51,731 bases of DNA from Deltaproteobacteria bacterium HGW-Deltaproteobacteria-22 (lineage in GTDB: Bacteria; Myxococcota_A; Polyangia; HGW-17). The notes beneath the pieces are model-generated. The model saw nothing but the letters and a program-made list of their open reading frames with translations. It was not told the origin of the DNA and made no database searches. The DNA is taken from the NCBI GenBank assembly GCA_002841825.1, contig PHAZ01000002.1:1-51731 (forward strand), read 5' to 3'. The position numbers and the translations under genes were made by a program. Shown here one piece after another: positions 17,037 through 29,591 of the stretch. How positions within the stretch are numbered: position 1 is the first letter of the stretch; every line of letters begins with the position of its first letter.

Positions 17037-17240
17037 ATGATCCACGTCGATTTGGAGCAGATCAAGTCCCGGGTGCTGGTGCGCGCGCTCGATGTCGTCA
17101 ACGATCCCCGCGTCATGAAGGTGCTCAGCCATCCCCGCGTGATGCAGGCCGTCTCCAAGGGCATCGAGCTCAAGGAGAAGGTCGACGCCACGATCCGCAT
17201 CTGGAAGGATGGCGCCGATTCCCAGGATCCCAACGAATAG
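17037..17240 (+). CDS. Small hypothetical protein (67 aa)
   Basis: Compact ORF; stop codon immediately abuts the stop of the convergent CDS. Confidence 0.55.
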   Translation: MIHVDLEQIKSRVLVRALDVVNDPRVMKVLSHPRVMQAVSKGIELKEKVDATIRIWKDGADSQDPNE

Positions 17241-18551
17241 TTATTTCCGAACGGCCAACTGAAGGTTCGAGCGGCCCGGCCAGACCTTGTAGCCGATGCC
17301 GAACGGCAGCGTGCGGATTTTCTTGCGTTCCGCATAGCGCCGGGCCAGCTCCGGCTGCGTGTACTTCAGGAACAACTGGATGGGGACGTCGTAGTGGCCG
17401 TAGAGCCTGAGGCTCCATTTCTTTTCGTCGAAATACTGCAGGGGGATGCCGGAGTCGTCCTGCAGGTACGAGGGCGAGTGCTCGAGGATGAAGCTGCGGA
17501 TCCAGTGGAAGTTGCCCTCGTGCATCAGGTACGAGGCCGCCTTGGTGTAGGTGGTGGAGATCTCGAGCTTGCCCAGGTACTTCTGCAGATCCGGTCGTGC
17601 CAGGATCCCGTCGACCTCGCGGTAGGTCTCGTTGGCGAGGTTGCACGAGAAATACGTCAGGGTGCGCGGCGTGGTCTCCCCGGGGGCCAGGTAGGTGTAT
17701 TTCAGCCCGGAGTAAGGTATCCATACCTTCTTCGGTTTTTTCTTGACTTTTCGCCCCGGTTTGGCAGGGGGTTCGGGCAGGTCTGGCAGCGGCGCGCCGG
17801 TCCACGGCACCACCTTGCCGTCCCAGTCCAGCTGGACGCGCCCGATGGAGGTCAACTTCTGTCCGGTGCGGGCCATCATGAACAGGATCGGGGGCAGCGT
17901 GCCATCGATCTCGGGGACCTCCTTGCCGAACAGATCATCCTTCATGCTCTTGGTGCGGAAGAACGAAAGGGTGAGGATGTGCGTCAGCGAGGCCTCCATC
18001 TTGGCGAAGAACTTCTCGGGCTTGTCCAGGATCTTCGAAAGCTCCGGCAGCGAGCCGGCCGGCTCGAGCCCGATCATGACGATGTCGCGGCAGCCCGGAA
18101 ACAGCAGGTGCACGTGCAGGAAGTCGGGACCGGAGAACGGATAGAACAGGGTCTTGCAGTCGCGGTTCTGGGTTTCGAGCTCGGTCTTGACCCATTTCTC
18201 GATGATGCTCTTCTTCTGCTCGACGGGCTTCCACATCTTCTCGATGCGCTCGGCATAGGTCTTGAAGGCCGGCAGGTCCCGCACGACGGAGAAGTTCTCC
18301 GGAAGATCGGTCGAGAAACCGCCCAGCACCCGGGCCAGGGAGTTCCAGTCGTCCCCGGTGGCCGGTTTCCGGACCGGCTCCACGGGCGGCGGATCGGGCT
18401 GCATCGCCGCCGGCGGGTCGGGCTGCATCGGCGGGGTCAGGGCCGGAGCGTCGGGCTGGTCGGGGACTGCCGGGGGTGTGTCGCCGGCTCCGCCTGCGCA
18501 GCCGGCAGCAACCATCGAAACCAGGATCATGAGGGAAATCAAAGTATTCAT
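17241..18551 (-). CDS. Lipoprotein of unknown function with Pro-rich linker
   Basis: MNTLISLMILVSMVAAGC lipobox. Confidence 0.75.
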   Translation of the reverse strand: MNTLISLMILVSMVAAGCAGGAGDTPPAVPDQPDAPALTPPMQPDPPAAMQPDPPPVEPVRKPATGDDWNSLARVLGGFSTDLPENFSVVRDLPAFKTYAERIEKMWKPVEQKKSIIEKWVKTELETQNRDCKTLFYPFSGPDFLHVHLLFPGCRDIVMIGLEPAGSLPELSKILDKPEKFFAKMEASLTHILTLSFFRTKSMKDDLFGKEVPEIDGTLPPILFMMARTGQKLTSIGRVQLDWDGKVVPWTGAPLPDLPEPPAKPGRKVKKKPKKVWIPYSGLKYTYLAPGETTPRTLTYFSCNLANETYREVDGILARPDLQKYLGKLEISTTYTKAASYLMHEGNFHWIRSFILEHSPSYLQDDSGIPLQYFDEKKWSLRLYGHYDVPIQLFLKYTQPELARRYAERKKIRTLPFGIGYKVWPGRSNLQLAVRK

Positions 18552-19006
18552 GTAAGGTCCTCGCTGGGGCGGTCCCAGATCATTTTCAAATGGGGGATGT
18601 TGGCGTCCAGAAAGGGCTCGCCGGTCACATGGAAGCCGAACTTCTCGTAGATGCGCACGGCGTGCAGCTGGGCGCCGAGGGTGATCCGCGGGGTCCCCAG
18701 GGATTTGGCGCGCTCGAACAAAAACGAGAAGAGGCGCGTGCCCACACCGCGGTTCCGGTGCGCGGCCAGCACGCACAGGCGCCCGATCTTGCCCTCGGGC
18801 AGGACGCGGCCCGTGGCGACCGCCTCCCCGCCGCAGAGCACGACCGCGTGCAGCGACTCCGGGTCGCGGCCGTCCTCGTCCTCGAGGGCGTCGACGTTCT
18901 GCTCGAGGGTGAAGACCGTGTGCCGCACGCGCAGCAGCGCCTCGCGTTCGGTGCTCCAGTGGGCTTCCCGGATGGTGTAGTCGCCCTGGGAAAATGGATG
19001 GTCCAT
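18548..19006 (-). CDS. GNAT-family N-acetyltransferase
   Basis: IGRLCVLAAHRNRGVGTRLFSFLFERA...YEKFGF. Confidence 0.9.
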   Translation of the reverse strand: MDHPFSQGDYTIREAHWSTEREALLRVRHTVFTLEQNVDALEDEDGRDPESLHAVVLCGGEAVATGRVLPEGKIGRLCVLAAHRNRGVGTRLFSFLFERAKSLGTPRITLGAQLHAVRIYEKFGFHVTGEPFLDANIPHLKMIWDRPSEDLT

Positions 19007-19197
19007 GAAGTCCGGGCCTCCGTCGCCCGTGTTCGCCTTTGAAAGTATAGAAAATCACGGCGCTTTTCAAGCTGAGCGCCGGTGAAGGGCCGGAAACCGT
19101 CATTTTCTATCCTTGACCTTCTTCGGCAGGGCATGGTAACGAGGCGGGACACCGGGATCCAAGCGGACACCGGCACCCTGCCGCCAGGAGCCTTTTC

Positions 19198-19623
19198 ATG
19201 AAGTACGTCCTTTGCCTGCTGTTGTGCATCGGCTGCACCCGCCCCGGGCCCTCCTGCCGGGACACCCTGGCGCCGTCGGCCAATGGGGGCGTGCACCCGG
19301 TGGCCGGCCAACTGGCCGCGTACAACGATCGTCACATCGACCTGTTCGTCTCCTACTTCCATCCGGAGGTGGAACTGTTCGTCCACGGTGAGCCGGCGCC
19401 CTTCGTGAAGGGGTCGGCGGCGCTGCGCGAGAGTTATTCCAAAATGTTCAAGGCTTCCCCGCTGTTGCACTGCGAGCTGGAACGGCGGATCGCGGTCGGC
19501 GACTTCGTCATCGACGAGGAGCGCGTCTCCGGGCTGCGTGGCGGTCCGCCCGTGCACGCGGTGGCGATCTATGAGGTGAAGGGTGGAAAGATCGTGAAGG
19601 CCTGGTTCCTCCGGGGACGGTGA
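19198..19623 (+). CDS. SnoaL/NTF2-like lipoprotein
   Basis: LLLCIGC lipobox; NTF2-like fold signatures. Confidence 0.65.
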   Translation: MKYVLCLLLCIGCTRPGPSCRDTLAPSANGGVHPVAGQLAAYNDRHIDLFVSYFHPEVELFVHGEPAPFVKGSAALRESYSKMFKASPLLHCELERRIAVGDFVIDEERVSGLRGGPPVHAVAIYEVKGGKIVKAWFLRGR

Positions 19624-19634
19624 CGGCCGCGCGG

Positions 19635-22250
19635 TCAGTGACGTCGTCTCGATAACAGCAGGAAAGCGGCAAGCAGCAGCAGCGGGAAGAGGACCGAACG
19701 TGTCCGGGGGGACCCGGTGACACAGCCGCAGCCGTTGCCCGTCGCCCTGGGCCCGGTGTCGTCGAGCACGCAGGCTCCGTCCTCGACGTGGGTGCCCTGC
19801 GGACAGCAGCCGGTGGCGGGAAGGCAGCCGCGCTCGCCGCACTCGAGGGGATCGACGGCGATGCAGATGCCCTGCTCCGGATCGCAGGACTCCAGGCCGT
19901 TGCAGCGGTCACCGTCGTCGCAATAATCGTTGTCCGGATCACACGAGACCGCGGTCTCACAGGCTCCGTCCTGCAGGGTCGTGCCCGTCGGGCAGCAGCC
20001 TGACTCCGGCAGGCAGCCGCGGCCGCCGCAGTCGGGGGGCGTCCCGGGCAGGCAGCCTCCGCCGTCGCAGGACTCCAGGCCGTTGCAGGCGTCGTCGTCG
20101 TCGCAGATCGCGACGGCGTCCTCGTCGACGGCGCCGTCGCAGTCGTCGTCCAGGCCGTCACAGGTCGCGTCGTCTTCGGCCACGGCCTCGCAGGTGGAGA
20201 TCGGGACGTTGCCGCCGAACCGGATGGTGGAAAAATACGGATAGGCGGCCCAGCCCGAGGCGTCGGTGAGGGCGGGGCCGGTGATCTCGGGGCCGAAGGC
20301 GTCACCGCTGGACAGGTGACAGCGCACGCCGTCGGCGCTGCGGCCGCAGAGATCGGCCAGCCCGTCGTGATTGAGATCCCCGAAGTGGATCGAGGTGTAC
20401 AGCCGGAAATCGTCCCAGCCGGAGGCCTCGTCCCAGGCGGGGCCGTCGACCTGGTTCCCCCAGGCGGCGCCGTCGAAGCGCCAGCAGCGGATCCCGGCGT
20501 TGGCCCGCGCGCACAGATCGAGATCCCCGTCGCCGTCGATGTCGGCGAACCGGATCGTCGAGGTGTTGTCCATGTCCTTCCATCCGGTGGCGTCTGAGAG
20601 CTGGGGGCCCGGGATCGCGGGTCCGAAGGCGTTGCCCCCGGCATAGCGGTAGCACTCGACGCCCGCGGAGGTCCGCGCGCACAACTCGGCCGCGCCGTCG
20701 GCGTCGATGTCCACCATGCGGATGGTGGTCCAGTACGCGACATCGTTGAACCCGGCCGCGTCGCTCCAGGCGGGTCCGGCGAACGTCGGCGAGAAGGCGG
20801 TGCCCGTGGACAGCGCGCACCACATGCCTGCGGCGCCGCGACCGCACATGTCGTGCAGGCCGTCGCCGTCGAGATCGCCGGTGCGGATGGTGCCGAAATA
20901 GTACGGCTGGTGCCAGCCGTTGGCGCCGATCCAGGCAGGTCCCGCGATGGAGGCGCCGATGCCCGAGCCCGTGGAGGGATAGCAGATCCAGCCCGCGGCG
21001 GCCAGCGCGCAGAAGTCGTCGAGGCCGTCGCCGTTGATGTCGGAGAGCCGGAAGGTGGAGGCGTGCTGCAGGGCGGCCCAGCCGCTGCCGTCGGTCCAGT
21101 TCGGTCCGGGGATGGCAGCCCCGAACGACGTGCCCGTGGAGGGCCAGCATCGGACACCCTCCGGGGAGCGGGCGCAGACGTCCATGAGGCCGTCTCCGTT
21201 GATGTCCCCGGTGCGGATGGTGGAGTAGGTCGGCTCCGTGTCGAAGCCGGCCGCGTCGGAGAGCTCGGCGATGATCCAGGGCTCGGTGGAGAAGCCGGTT
21301 CCCGTCGACAGGTAGCAGCGGAGGCCGGCCGCGCCGCGGGCGCAGAAGTCGGACTGGCCGTCGCCGTTGAGGTCAGTGCTCCGATCCTGGTTGAGCACGC
21401 CGGAGTCGACGATCAGTTCATCAATCCACAAATCGCAGGACCCCGGGGCGCCGGTGCCGTCGGCGAAGACCGCCCAGTGGTTGGATACGACGCGCTCGGA
21501 CCCGTCGGAGGGATCGTTGACCGTGCCGAGGCCAGCGACCGTCATCGCCGTGGAGCCGCCGCCGTCGAGGTTCATCGCCGTCCAGGCACCGAGGTTGACC
21601 ATGAGATCGGCCAGTTCGTCACAGGTCATGCCGCGGCTGGCCGTGGAACGACCATCGACGACCACCAGATACAGGTACTGCCGGTCCTTGGACAGGCCGA
21701 CGACCGTGCGTGGGTGACGCTCCGGACAGTGCGACGGGCTGGTGGCGCCGTACTGGGCCACACCGTCGCGCACCAGCGTGGGAAAGCCCCCCACGGCGTT
21801 GCGCATCCAACTGTCGAGGGTGGAGACCACGGCCTCGGTCGGGGAGAGGAAGAGGTGATCCGCGCCGGACACGAGAAACCCCATCGAGGAACTGTCGTCG
21901 TGCCACTTCGTGCCGTCGCCCACGGCCATTCCGATGGGAATGTAGCCGGTGTAGTTGAAAAAGTCGCCGTTGATCACCGCCTGGGCGCCGATGAGGTTTC
22001 GAAACGACGTCGGTGTACGCTGGCGCTCGTCCTCCCTGGTGGCCCGGTGGCTCACGCCGCGGGCGCAGGCGTCCACCTGCAGGGACCAGATCTGCAGCGG
22101 GTCCGAGGTCGTGCGATGCAGCAGGCGCAGCCCGGGGTGCGGTGTCGACCAGGTGTCGGCGGCAGAAGCCGGCGAGACGACGACCAGCGCGAGCGTAACG
22201 GCGATCAAGTTGAGGAAAAATCGCGTAAGCGGAACATGAAAATGCAACAT
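19635..22250 (-). CDS. Secreted phosphodiester glycosidase (NAGPA-like) + FG-GAP/VCBS repeats + MopE motif + MYXO-CTERM-like tail
   Basis: AVINGDFFNYTG, AMNLDGGGSTAM; repeated DINGDGLxDxCAR; CDGLDDDCDGAVDE; C-terminal GCGC...LLLLAAFLLLSRRRH. Confidence 0.85.
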   Translation of the reverse strand: MLHFHVPLTRFFLNLIAVTLALVVVSPASAADTWSTPHPGLRLLHRTTSDPLQIWSLQVDACARGVSHRATREDERQRTPTSFRNLIGAQAVINGDFFNYTGYIPIGMAVGDGTKWHDDSSSMGFLVSGADHLFLSPTEAVVSTLDSWMRNAVGGFPTLVRDGVAQYGATSPSHCPERHPRTVVGLSKDRQYLYLVVVDGRSTASRGMTCDELADLMVNLGAWTAMNLDGGGSTAMTVAGLGTVNDPSDGSERVVSNHWAVFADGTGAPGSCDLWIDELIVDSGVLNQDRSTDLNGDGQSDFCARGAAGLRCYLSTGTGFSTEPWIIAELSDAAGFDTEPTYSTIRTGDINGDGLMDVCARSPEGVRCWPSTGTSFGAAIPGPNWTDGSGWAALQHASTFRLSDINGDGLDDFCALAAAGWICYPSTGSGIGASIAGPAWIGANGWHQPYYFGTIRTGDLDGDGLHDMCGRGAAGMWCALSTGTAFSPTFAGPAWSDAAGFNDVAYWTTIRMVDIDADGAAELCARTSAGVECYRYAGGNAFGPAIPGPQLSDATGWKDMDNTSTIRFADIDGDGDLDLCARANAGIRCWRFDGAAWGNQVDGPAWDEASGWDDFRLYTSIHFGDLNHDGLADLCGRSADGVRCHLSSGDAFGPEITGPALTDASGWAAYPYFSTIRFGGNVPISTCEAVAEDDATCDGLDDDCDGAVDEDAVAICDDDDACNGLESCDGGGCLPGTPPDCGGRGCLPESGCCPTGTTLQDGACETAVSCDPDNDYCDDGDRCNGLESCDPEQGICIAVDPLECGERGCLPATGCCPQGTHVEDGACVLDDTGPRATGNGCGCVTGSPRTRSVLFPLLLLAAFLLLSRRRH

Positions 22251-22277
22251 GAACGTCCTCCCGGGAGAAGTCTGACA

Positions 22278-22304
22278 CAGTCCGACCAGTCTGACCAGTC
22301 CGAC
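22278..22304. repeat. Three tandem 9-bp units CAGTCYGAC
   Basis: CAGTCCGAC CAGTCTGAC CAGTCCGAC in a divergent intergenic region. Confidence 0.6.
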
Positions 22305-22381
22305 TTCTTTTGGGACGCTTGACATTCAGGTGGTCCCGGGCCACTCTTGGTCCGGTCGCAATCATCACCGGGAGAGGAAAC

Positions 22382-25300
22382 ATGAAAACCATCGTCCTTT
22401 GCATCATCATGGCGCTGTTGGCGTCCTCCGCCTGCGGAAAGAAGGAAAAGAAGAAGGGCCCGGACAAGACCCCGGCGCCCGTCGCCGCGAAGGTCACCGT
22501 CGCGTCGCTGGCGCAGTTGATCACCGCCGGTCAGACCGCCGAGTTTGTGAAGCAACTGGAGCAGTTGACCGCCATACTGGTCAACGACCCCGTCGACGCA
22601 TCGGGCCTGACGCTCGCGATGCTGGCCGCGAAGAAGGGCGACCTCGAGGCCCTCAAGGCCCTCGTCGGGAAGGCGGCCCGGCTGGGTCTGGCGGACAAGT
22701 CCGGCGCGACGCTGCTGCACCACGGGGCCGCCCATCTGGCGGTGGTTGCGTTCCTGCTGGAGAAGAAGGTCGACCCGGACAAGGTCGATCTGGAGGGCCG
22801 CACGCCCGTGCACGCGGCCATCGCCTTGGGCCGTTGCGACGTGATGAATGCGCTGCTGGCCGCCGGCGCGAACAAGAACGCCCGCGACAAAAAGGGGTTC
22901 AGCCTCCTGCACCTGGCCGCCGTGCAGAATGACGCCGCCTGTCTGGAGGGCCTGCTCGAACGCAAGGCCAACGTCAACGCCGCCGACCAGGCAGGACTGA
23001 CGCCGGTGCTCTCGGCTGCCAGGGCGGGCAACCTCGCGGCCCTGGAACGCCTGGCGAAGGCAGGCTCCTCCTTGTTGAAGAAGACGAAGCGCGGTGATTC
23101 GGCGCTGCACCTGGCCGTCGAGGCGAAGACGCTCGACGTGCTGAAGTTCCTCGTCGAGAAGAAGAAGCAGTACCCCGACGCGAAGAACACGCAGGGACAG
23201 ACCCCGCTTCATGCAGCCGCCCTCGCCGGCGCCGGAGAGGCCGTGAATTACCTGCTGTCGAAGAAGGCCTATCCCGGCGCCAAGGACAAGGACGGCCGGA
23301 TCCCGCTGCACGCGGCGGCCGGGCGGGGCCAGCTGGCCGTCGTGAAGCTGCTGCTGGAGAAGAAGTCCTGGCTCGACAACACCGACTACAAGAAGCGCAC
23401 ACCGCTGTTTCTGGCCATCATGAACGGACGGATCGAGGTGGCCACGTTCCTCGTCGCCCAGGGCGCCTCCCTCACGCTGGCCGACTCGGAGGGCTTCTCG
23501 GCGCTGCATCATGCCATCATCGCCGGAAACGAGGCGCTGACCACCGCGATCATCGAGAAGTCGGGCAAGATCGACGTGCCCACGAAGAGCGGCTGGACGG
23601 CGCTTCACCTGGCGGCCTCGCGGGGCCAGGAGAAGATGGTGAAGCTGCTCGTGGACAAGGGCGCCAACATCAAGGCGAAGGACCGCAAGGGCAACCATCC
23701 CTACCATCTGGCGCTGGACGACACGCCGCCGATGTTCCCCACCGAGCTCGACGAACTCAAAGCCGGGCTGACGGTCCTGCCGGCGACCGAGGACGGATCA
23801 CACCTGAAGGCGGCCATCGCGTGGCTCGAGGAACAGAAGAAGGAGGACGAGGCCCTGCGAAGCGGCCGGATCCTCTGCGCGAAGCTGCTCCTCGAGAAGG
23901 ACAGCGACCTCACCGCGCGGGATCACTCGGGCCGCGATGCCCTGCAGTTGGCGGCGGCCTCGGGGATGAAGGAACTCTTCGACCTGCTCAAGGGCAAGGG
24001 GCTCAAGGGGGACAAGCCGGACTACCGCTCGCGCACGCTACTGTATCACGCGGCCATGGGTGGCAACCTCGAGATCGTGAAGACGGCCATGGACATGGGC
24101 TTTTCCGAGGTGGCCTTCAAGTACAATCGCGAGACGCCGCTGCACGTGGCGGCCCAGTTCAACCGCGTCGAGGTCATCCGTTTTCTCATCGGCCGTGGCG
24201 CCTTGGTGAAACAGAAGGCGACCAACGGGGACACCGTCCTGATGTACGCGGCCAGGAGCCTCGCGGTGCAGGCGGCGGCGGCCCTGTTCGAGGCCGGCGC
24301 CGAGGCTGTGGCACCCGCCCCCGGTGAGGCCACGGCCGACGGACCGCGCGTGCGCGACGCCGAGGAGGATTTCCGTCCGCCCTCGGGGGACGATGGGGAG
24401 TATGCTCCCGAGGACGAACCCCCGCCGGCGGAGGAACCGGAGGTGGCCGCCCCGGCGGAGGATGGCAAGAAGCCTTTCGACGGCACGAATTACTTCGAAA
24501 ACCACCTCAAGATGCTGTCGAAGATGGATGGCACCCCGCTCGCCGTCGTGTTCCTGGCGGCATTGGAGAATCAGCCCGGCCCCAAAGGCCGCTCCCCGCG
24601 CGCGACCGTGCTGCTGCGCCGCCAGTTGGCATTTCTGGAGCTGCTGTTCGGCAAGGGAACGCCCACCGAGGTGTTGGTGGAGGGCACGGCGCTGATGGTC
24701 AACGCGGTGCTTAGCGGACACCTGGAGGTGTGCCAACTGCTCTTGAAGCACAAGGACGCATGGAAGGTGGTCCGGCCGATGGACATGCCCCGGCTGGCCA
24801 TCGAGCAGATGCACTACGCGCTGGCGAAGTACCTGATGGATCAAGGTTTCCTGCCGGAAAAGGGCCCAGGAAACATGGTTCCGCTCAGGGCCATTCTCAA
24901 GGCGGATCCACTTTCAGAACGTGCGGCTGCGCTGGATGTCTTCACCCGGCTTCTGCCCCTGGTGCAGGACCTCGACGAGGCCGATGATGACGGAGATACC
25001 CTGCTGCACACTGCGGTGCAGAGCAGTGGCGCCGACTTCCTGCAGGCGCTGCTGAGCGCGAAGCCGTCGGTCTCCAAGACCAACAAGAACGGCGAGACGC
25101 CAGCGCATGTGGCTGTCCGTCAGGGACGGTTGAAGATGGTCGAACTGTTCCTGGGGCCGGGCACGACGAAGGTCCCCGAGGGCGAGCTGGCGCTGGTCCC
25201 GCTGGCCGCCGGAAGCGGCAGCGTTGAGGTGCTGCAGTGGCTGCTGAAGAACGGGTACAAGGATGTGGAGACCGCCAACGGCAAGGTCAGCGGCCTCTTC

Positions 25301-25636
25301 GCCGCGGCAAAGGCCGGGAACTACAACGCCTTCCAGTTGCTGGCCGCGGGCCGCGCCGACGCGCTCAAGGCGGTGGACGCCGAGGGGGCCACCATCGTCC
25401 ACTACGCGGCCACCGGCGGCAGCGAGAAGATCCTGAACGCCCTGCTCAAGGCGGGCATCCCGCTGGCCGTCGCGGACACGGCCAAGAACACCCCGCTGCA
25501 CCTGGCGGTGAAGGCCGGCAAGGAGGGCGCCGTCGCCTGGCTGCTCAAGAACGGCGCTGACGCCGCCGCCTTGGACGGCGCGGGAAAGAAGCCCGCCGAC
25601 TACGCCGACGAGGCGATCAAGGCGCTGCTTCCCTAG
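22382..25636 (+). CDS. Giant ankyrin-repeat lipoprotein
   Basis: Lipobox LASSAC; many G.TPLHxAAxxG repeats. Confidence 0.9.
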   Translation: MKTIVLCIIMALLASSACGKKEKKKGPDKTPAPVAAKVTVASLAQLITAGQTAEFVKQLEQLTAILVNDPVDASGLTLAMLAAKKGDLEALKALVGKAARLGLADKSGATLLHHGAAHLAVVAFLLEKKVDPDKVDLEGRTPVHAAIALGRCDVMNALLAAGANKNARDKKGFSLLHLAAVQNDAACLEGLLERKANVNAADQAGLTPVLSAARAGNLAALERLAKAGSSLLKKTKRGDSALHLAVEAKTLDVLKFLVEKKKQYPDAKNTQGQTPLHAAALAGAGEAVNYLLSKKAYPGAKDKDGRIPLHAAAGRGQLAVVKLLLEKKSWLDNTDYKKRTPLFLAIMNGRIEVATFLVAQGASLTLADSEGFSALHHAIIAGNEALTTAIIEKSGKIDVPTKSGWTALHLAASRGQEKMVKLLVDKGANIKAKDRKGNHPYHLALDDTPPMFPTELDELKAGLTVLPATEDGSHLKAAIAWLEEQKKEDEALRSGRILCAKLLLEKDSDLTARDHSGRDALQLAAASGMKELFDLLKGKGLKGDKPDYRSRTLLYHAAMGGNLEIVKTAMDMGFSEVAFKYNRETPLHVAAQFNRVEVIRFLIGRGALVKQKATNGDTVLMYAARSLAVQAAAALFEAGAEAVAPAPGEATADGPRVRDAEEDFRPPSGDDGEYAPEDEPPPAEEPEVAAPAEDGKKPFDGTNYFENHLKMLSKMDGTPLAVVFLAALENQPGPKGRSPRATVLLRRQLAFLELLFGKGTPTEVLVEGTALMVNAVLSGHLEVCQLLLKHKDAWKVVRPMDMPRLAIEQMHYALAKYLMDQGFLPEKGPGNMVPLRAILKADPLSERAAALDVFTRLLPLVQDLDEADDDGDTLLHTAVQSSGADFLQALLSAKPSVSKTNKNGETPAHVAVRQGRLKMVELFLGPGTTKVPEGELALVPLAAGSGSVEVLQWLLKNGYKDVETANGKVSGLFAAAKAGNYNAFQLLAAGRADALKAVDAEGATIVHYAATGGSEKILNALLKAGIPLAVADTAKNTPLHLAVKAGKEGAVAWLLKNGADAAALDGAGKKPADYADEAIKALLP

Positions 25637-25745
25637 GTGCCGGCCGGGGATTTCCTTTTGAAAATGACGGTCTTGACTTACCCGAAACTGCCGTGGTACC
25701 CAATGATCTTGAGGTTTGAACACCCCGATGGCGACCCACAAATGA

Positions 25746-28025
<2,280 letters not shown>

Positions 28026-28064
28026 CCTGATAGCACTCCGATTTCTTTTCGCCGCCCGGGCATC

Positions 28065-28093
28065 TTGACATCCACAACGACCGCATGGATACT
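28065..28093 (+). promoter_or_regulatory. sigma70-like promoter TTGACA-N17-GATACT
   Basis: Near-consensus boxes ~70 bp upstream of the MFS CDS. Confidence 0.55.
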
Positions 28094-28163
28094 CCGTCCG
28101 TAGTACCATTTCCCTTTCAACCGACCGGTCCCCCTCACCGTTCGACACAGCAAGGACACGACG

Positions 28164-29591
28164 ATGACTGAAAACGTACGAAAAATCCTGAGTGACTCGA
28201 AGGCGGCCCGCTGGACCGCGCTGCTGATCGTCTCGTTCACCATGTTCGCCGGCTATTATCTGGCCGACGTCATGGCGCCGCTGCAGGGCCTGGTCCAGAA
28301 CCAGCTCTCGTGGTCGGCCACCGAGTACGGCTTCTTCACCAGCGCCTACGGCTGGTTCAACGTGTTCCTGTTCCTGCTGATCATCGGCGGCATCATCCTC
28401 GACAAGTTCGGCATCCGCGTCACCGGTATTGGAGCGGCCCTCATCATGGTGGCCGGCACGTCCCTGAAGTACTACGCCATCTCCACGAGCAGCCTCGACG
28501 GCATCGACGTGACCCTGCCGATCCTGGGGACCTGGAAGGCACAGGTCATGCTGGCCGCCCTGGGCTATGCCATCTTCGGCGTCGGCGTCGAGATCACGGG
28601 CATCACGGCCTCCAAGGCCATCGTCAAGTGGTTCAAGGGCAGGGAGATGGCCCTGGCCATGGGCATGCAACTGTCCGTGGCCCGCCTGGGCACGGCGCTG
28701 GCGCTGTCCACGTCGCTGCCCATCGCCCGCATGTCGGGCCACGTCTCCACGCCGCTTTTGTTCTGCCTGATCATGCTGTGCATCGGCGTCCTGGCGTTCT
28801 CCGTCTACGCCATGATGGACCGCAAGCTCGACGCCTCCATCGTGGCGGCCCGCGCCCAGAGCGACGATCAGACCCCCGAAGACGAGAAGTTCAAGCTCAG
28901 CGACATCTTCAACATCCTGGGCAACCGCGGCTGGTGGTATATCGCCCTGCTGTGCGTCCTGTTCTACTCGGCGGTCTTCCCGTTCCTGAAGTACGCCACC
29001 GACCTGATGATCCAGAAGTTCGGCGTCAACGCCAACTGGGCGGGATCCCTTCCGGGCCTGCTGCCCTTCGGCACCATCTTCTTCACCCCGCTGTTCGGCG
29101 GCATCTATGACAAGATCGGCAAGGGCGCCACCATCATGATCATCGGTGCCACGATCATCACCGCGGTCCACCTGCTGTTCGCGGTGCCGCTGCTGAACCA
29201 CTGGTCCATCGCCATCGTGCTGATGATGCTGCTGGGCATCGGCTTCTCCCTGGTGCCGTCGGCGATGTGGCCGTCGGTGCCCAAGATCATCCCGGACCGC
29301 CAGCTCGGCACGGCGTTCTCGCTGATCTTCTGGGTCCAGAACTGGGGTCTGATGGGCGTGCCCGCGCTCATCGGCTGGGTCCTCGACAAGTACTGCATCA
29401 CCGGCACGAAGATCGTCGACGGCCAGCCGGTGCACACCTACAATTATACGATTCCGATGCTCATATTCATGAGCTTCGGCCTGCTGGCGATCGGGCTGGG
29501 CTTCCTGCTCAAGCTCGAGGACAAGAAGAAGGGCTACGGCCTGCAGTTGCCCAACATCAAGAAGGCTCCGACCGAAAATGCGCAAGCGTAA
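28164..29591 (+). CDS. MFS transporter
   Basis: 12-TM pattern, GGIILDKFGIR, GGIYDKIGKG. Confidence 0.85.
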   Translation: MTENVRKILSDSKAARWTALLIVSFTMFAGYYLADVMAPLQGLVQNQLSWSATEYGFFTSAYGWFNVFLFLLIIGGIILDKFGIRVTGIGAALIMVAGTSLKYYAISTSSLDGIDVTLPILGTWKAQVMLAALGYAIFGVGVEITGITASKAIVKWFKGREMALAMGMQLSVARLGTALALSTSLPIARMSGHVSTPLLFCLIMLCIGVLAFSVYAMMDRKLDASIVAARAQSDDQTPEDEKFKLSDIFNILGNRGWWYIALLCVLFYSAVFPFLKYATDLMIQKFGVNANWAGSLPGLLPFGTIFFTPLFGGIYDKIGKGATIMIIGATIITAVHLLFAVPLLNHWSIAIVLMMLLGIGFSLVPSAMWPSVPKIIPDRQLGTAFSLIFWVQNWGLMGVPALIGWVLDKYCITGTKIVDGQPVHTYNYTIPMLIFMSFGLLAIGLGFLLKLEDKKKGYGLQLPNIKKAPTENAQA

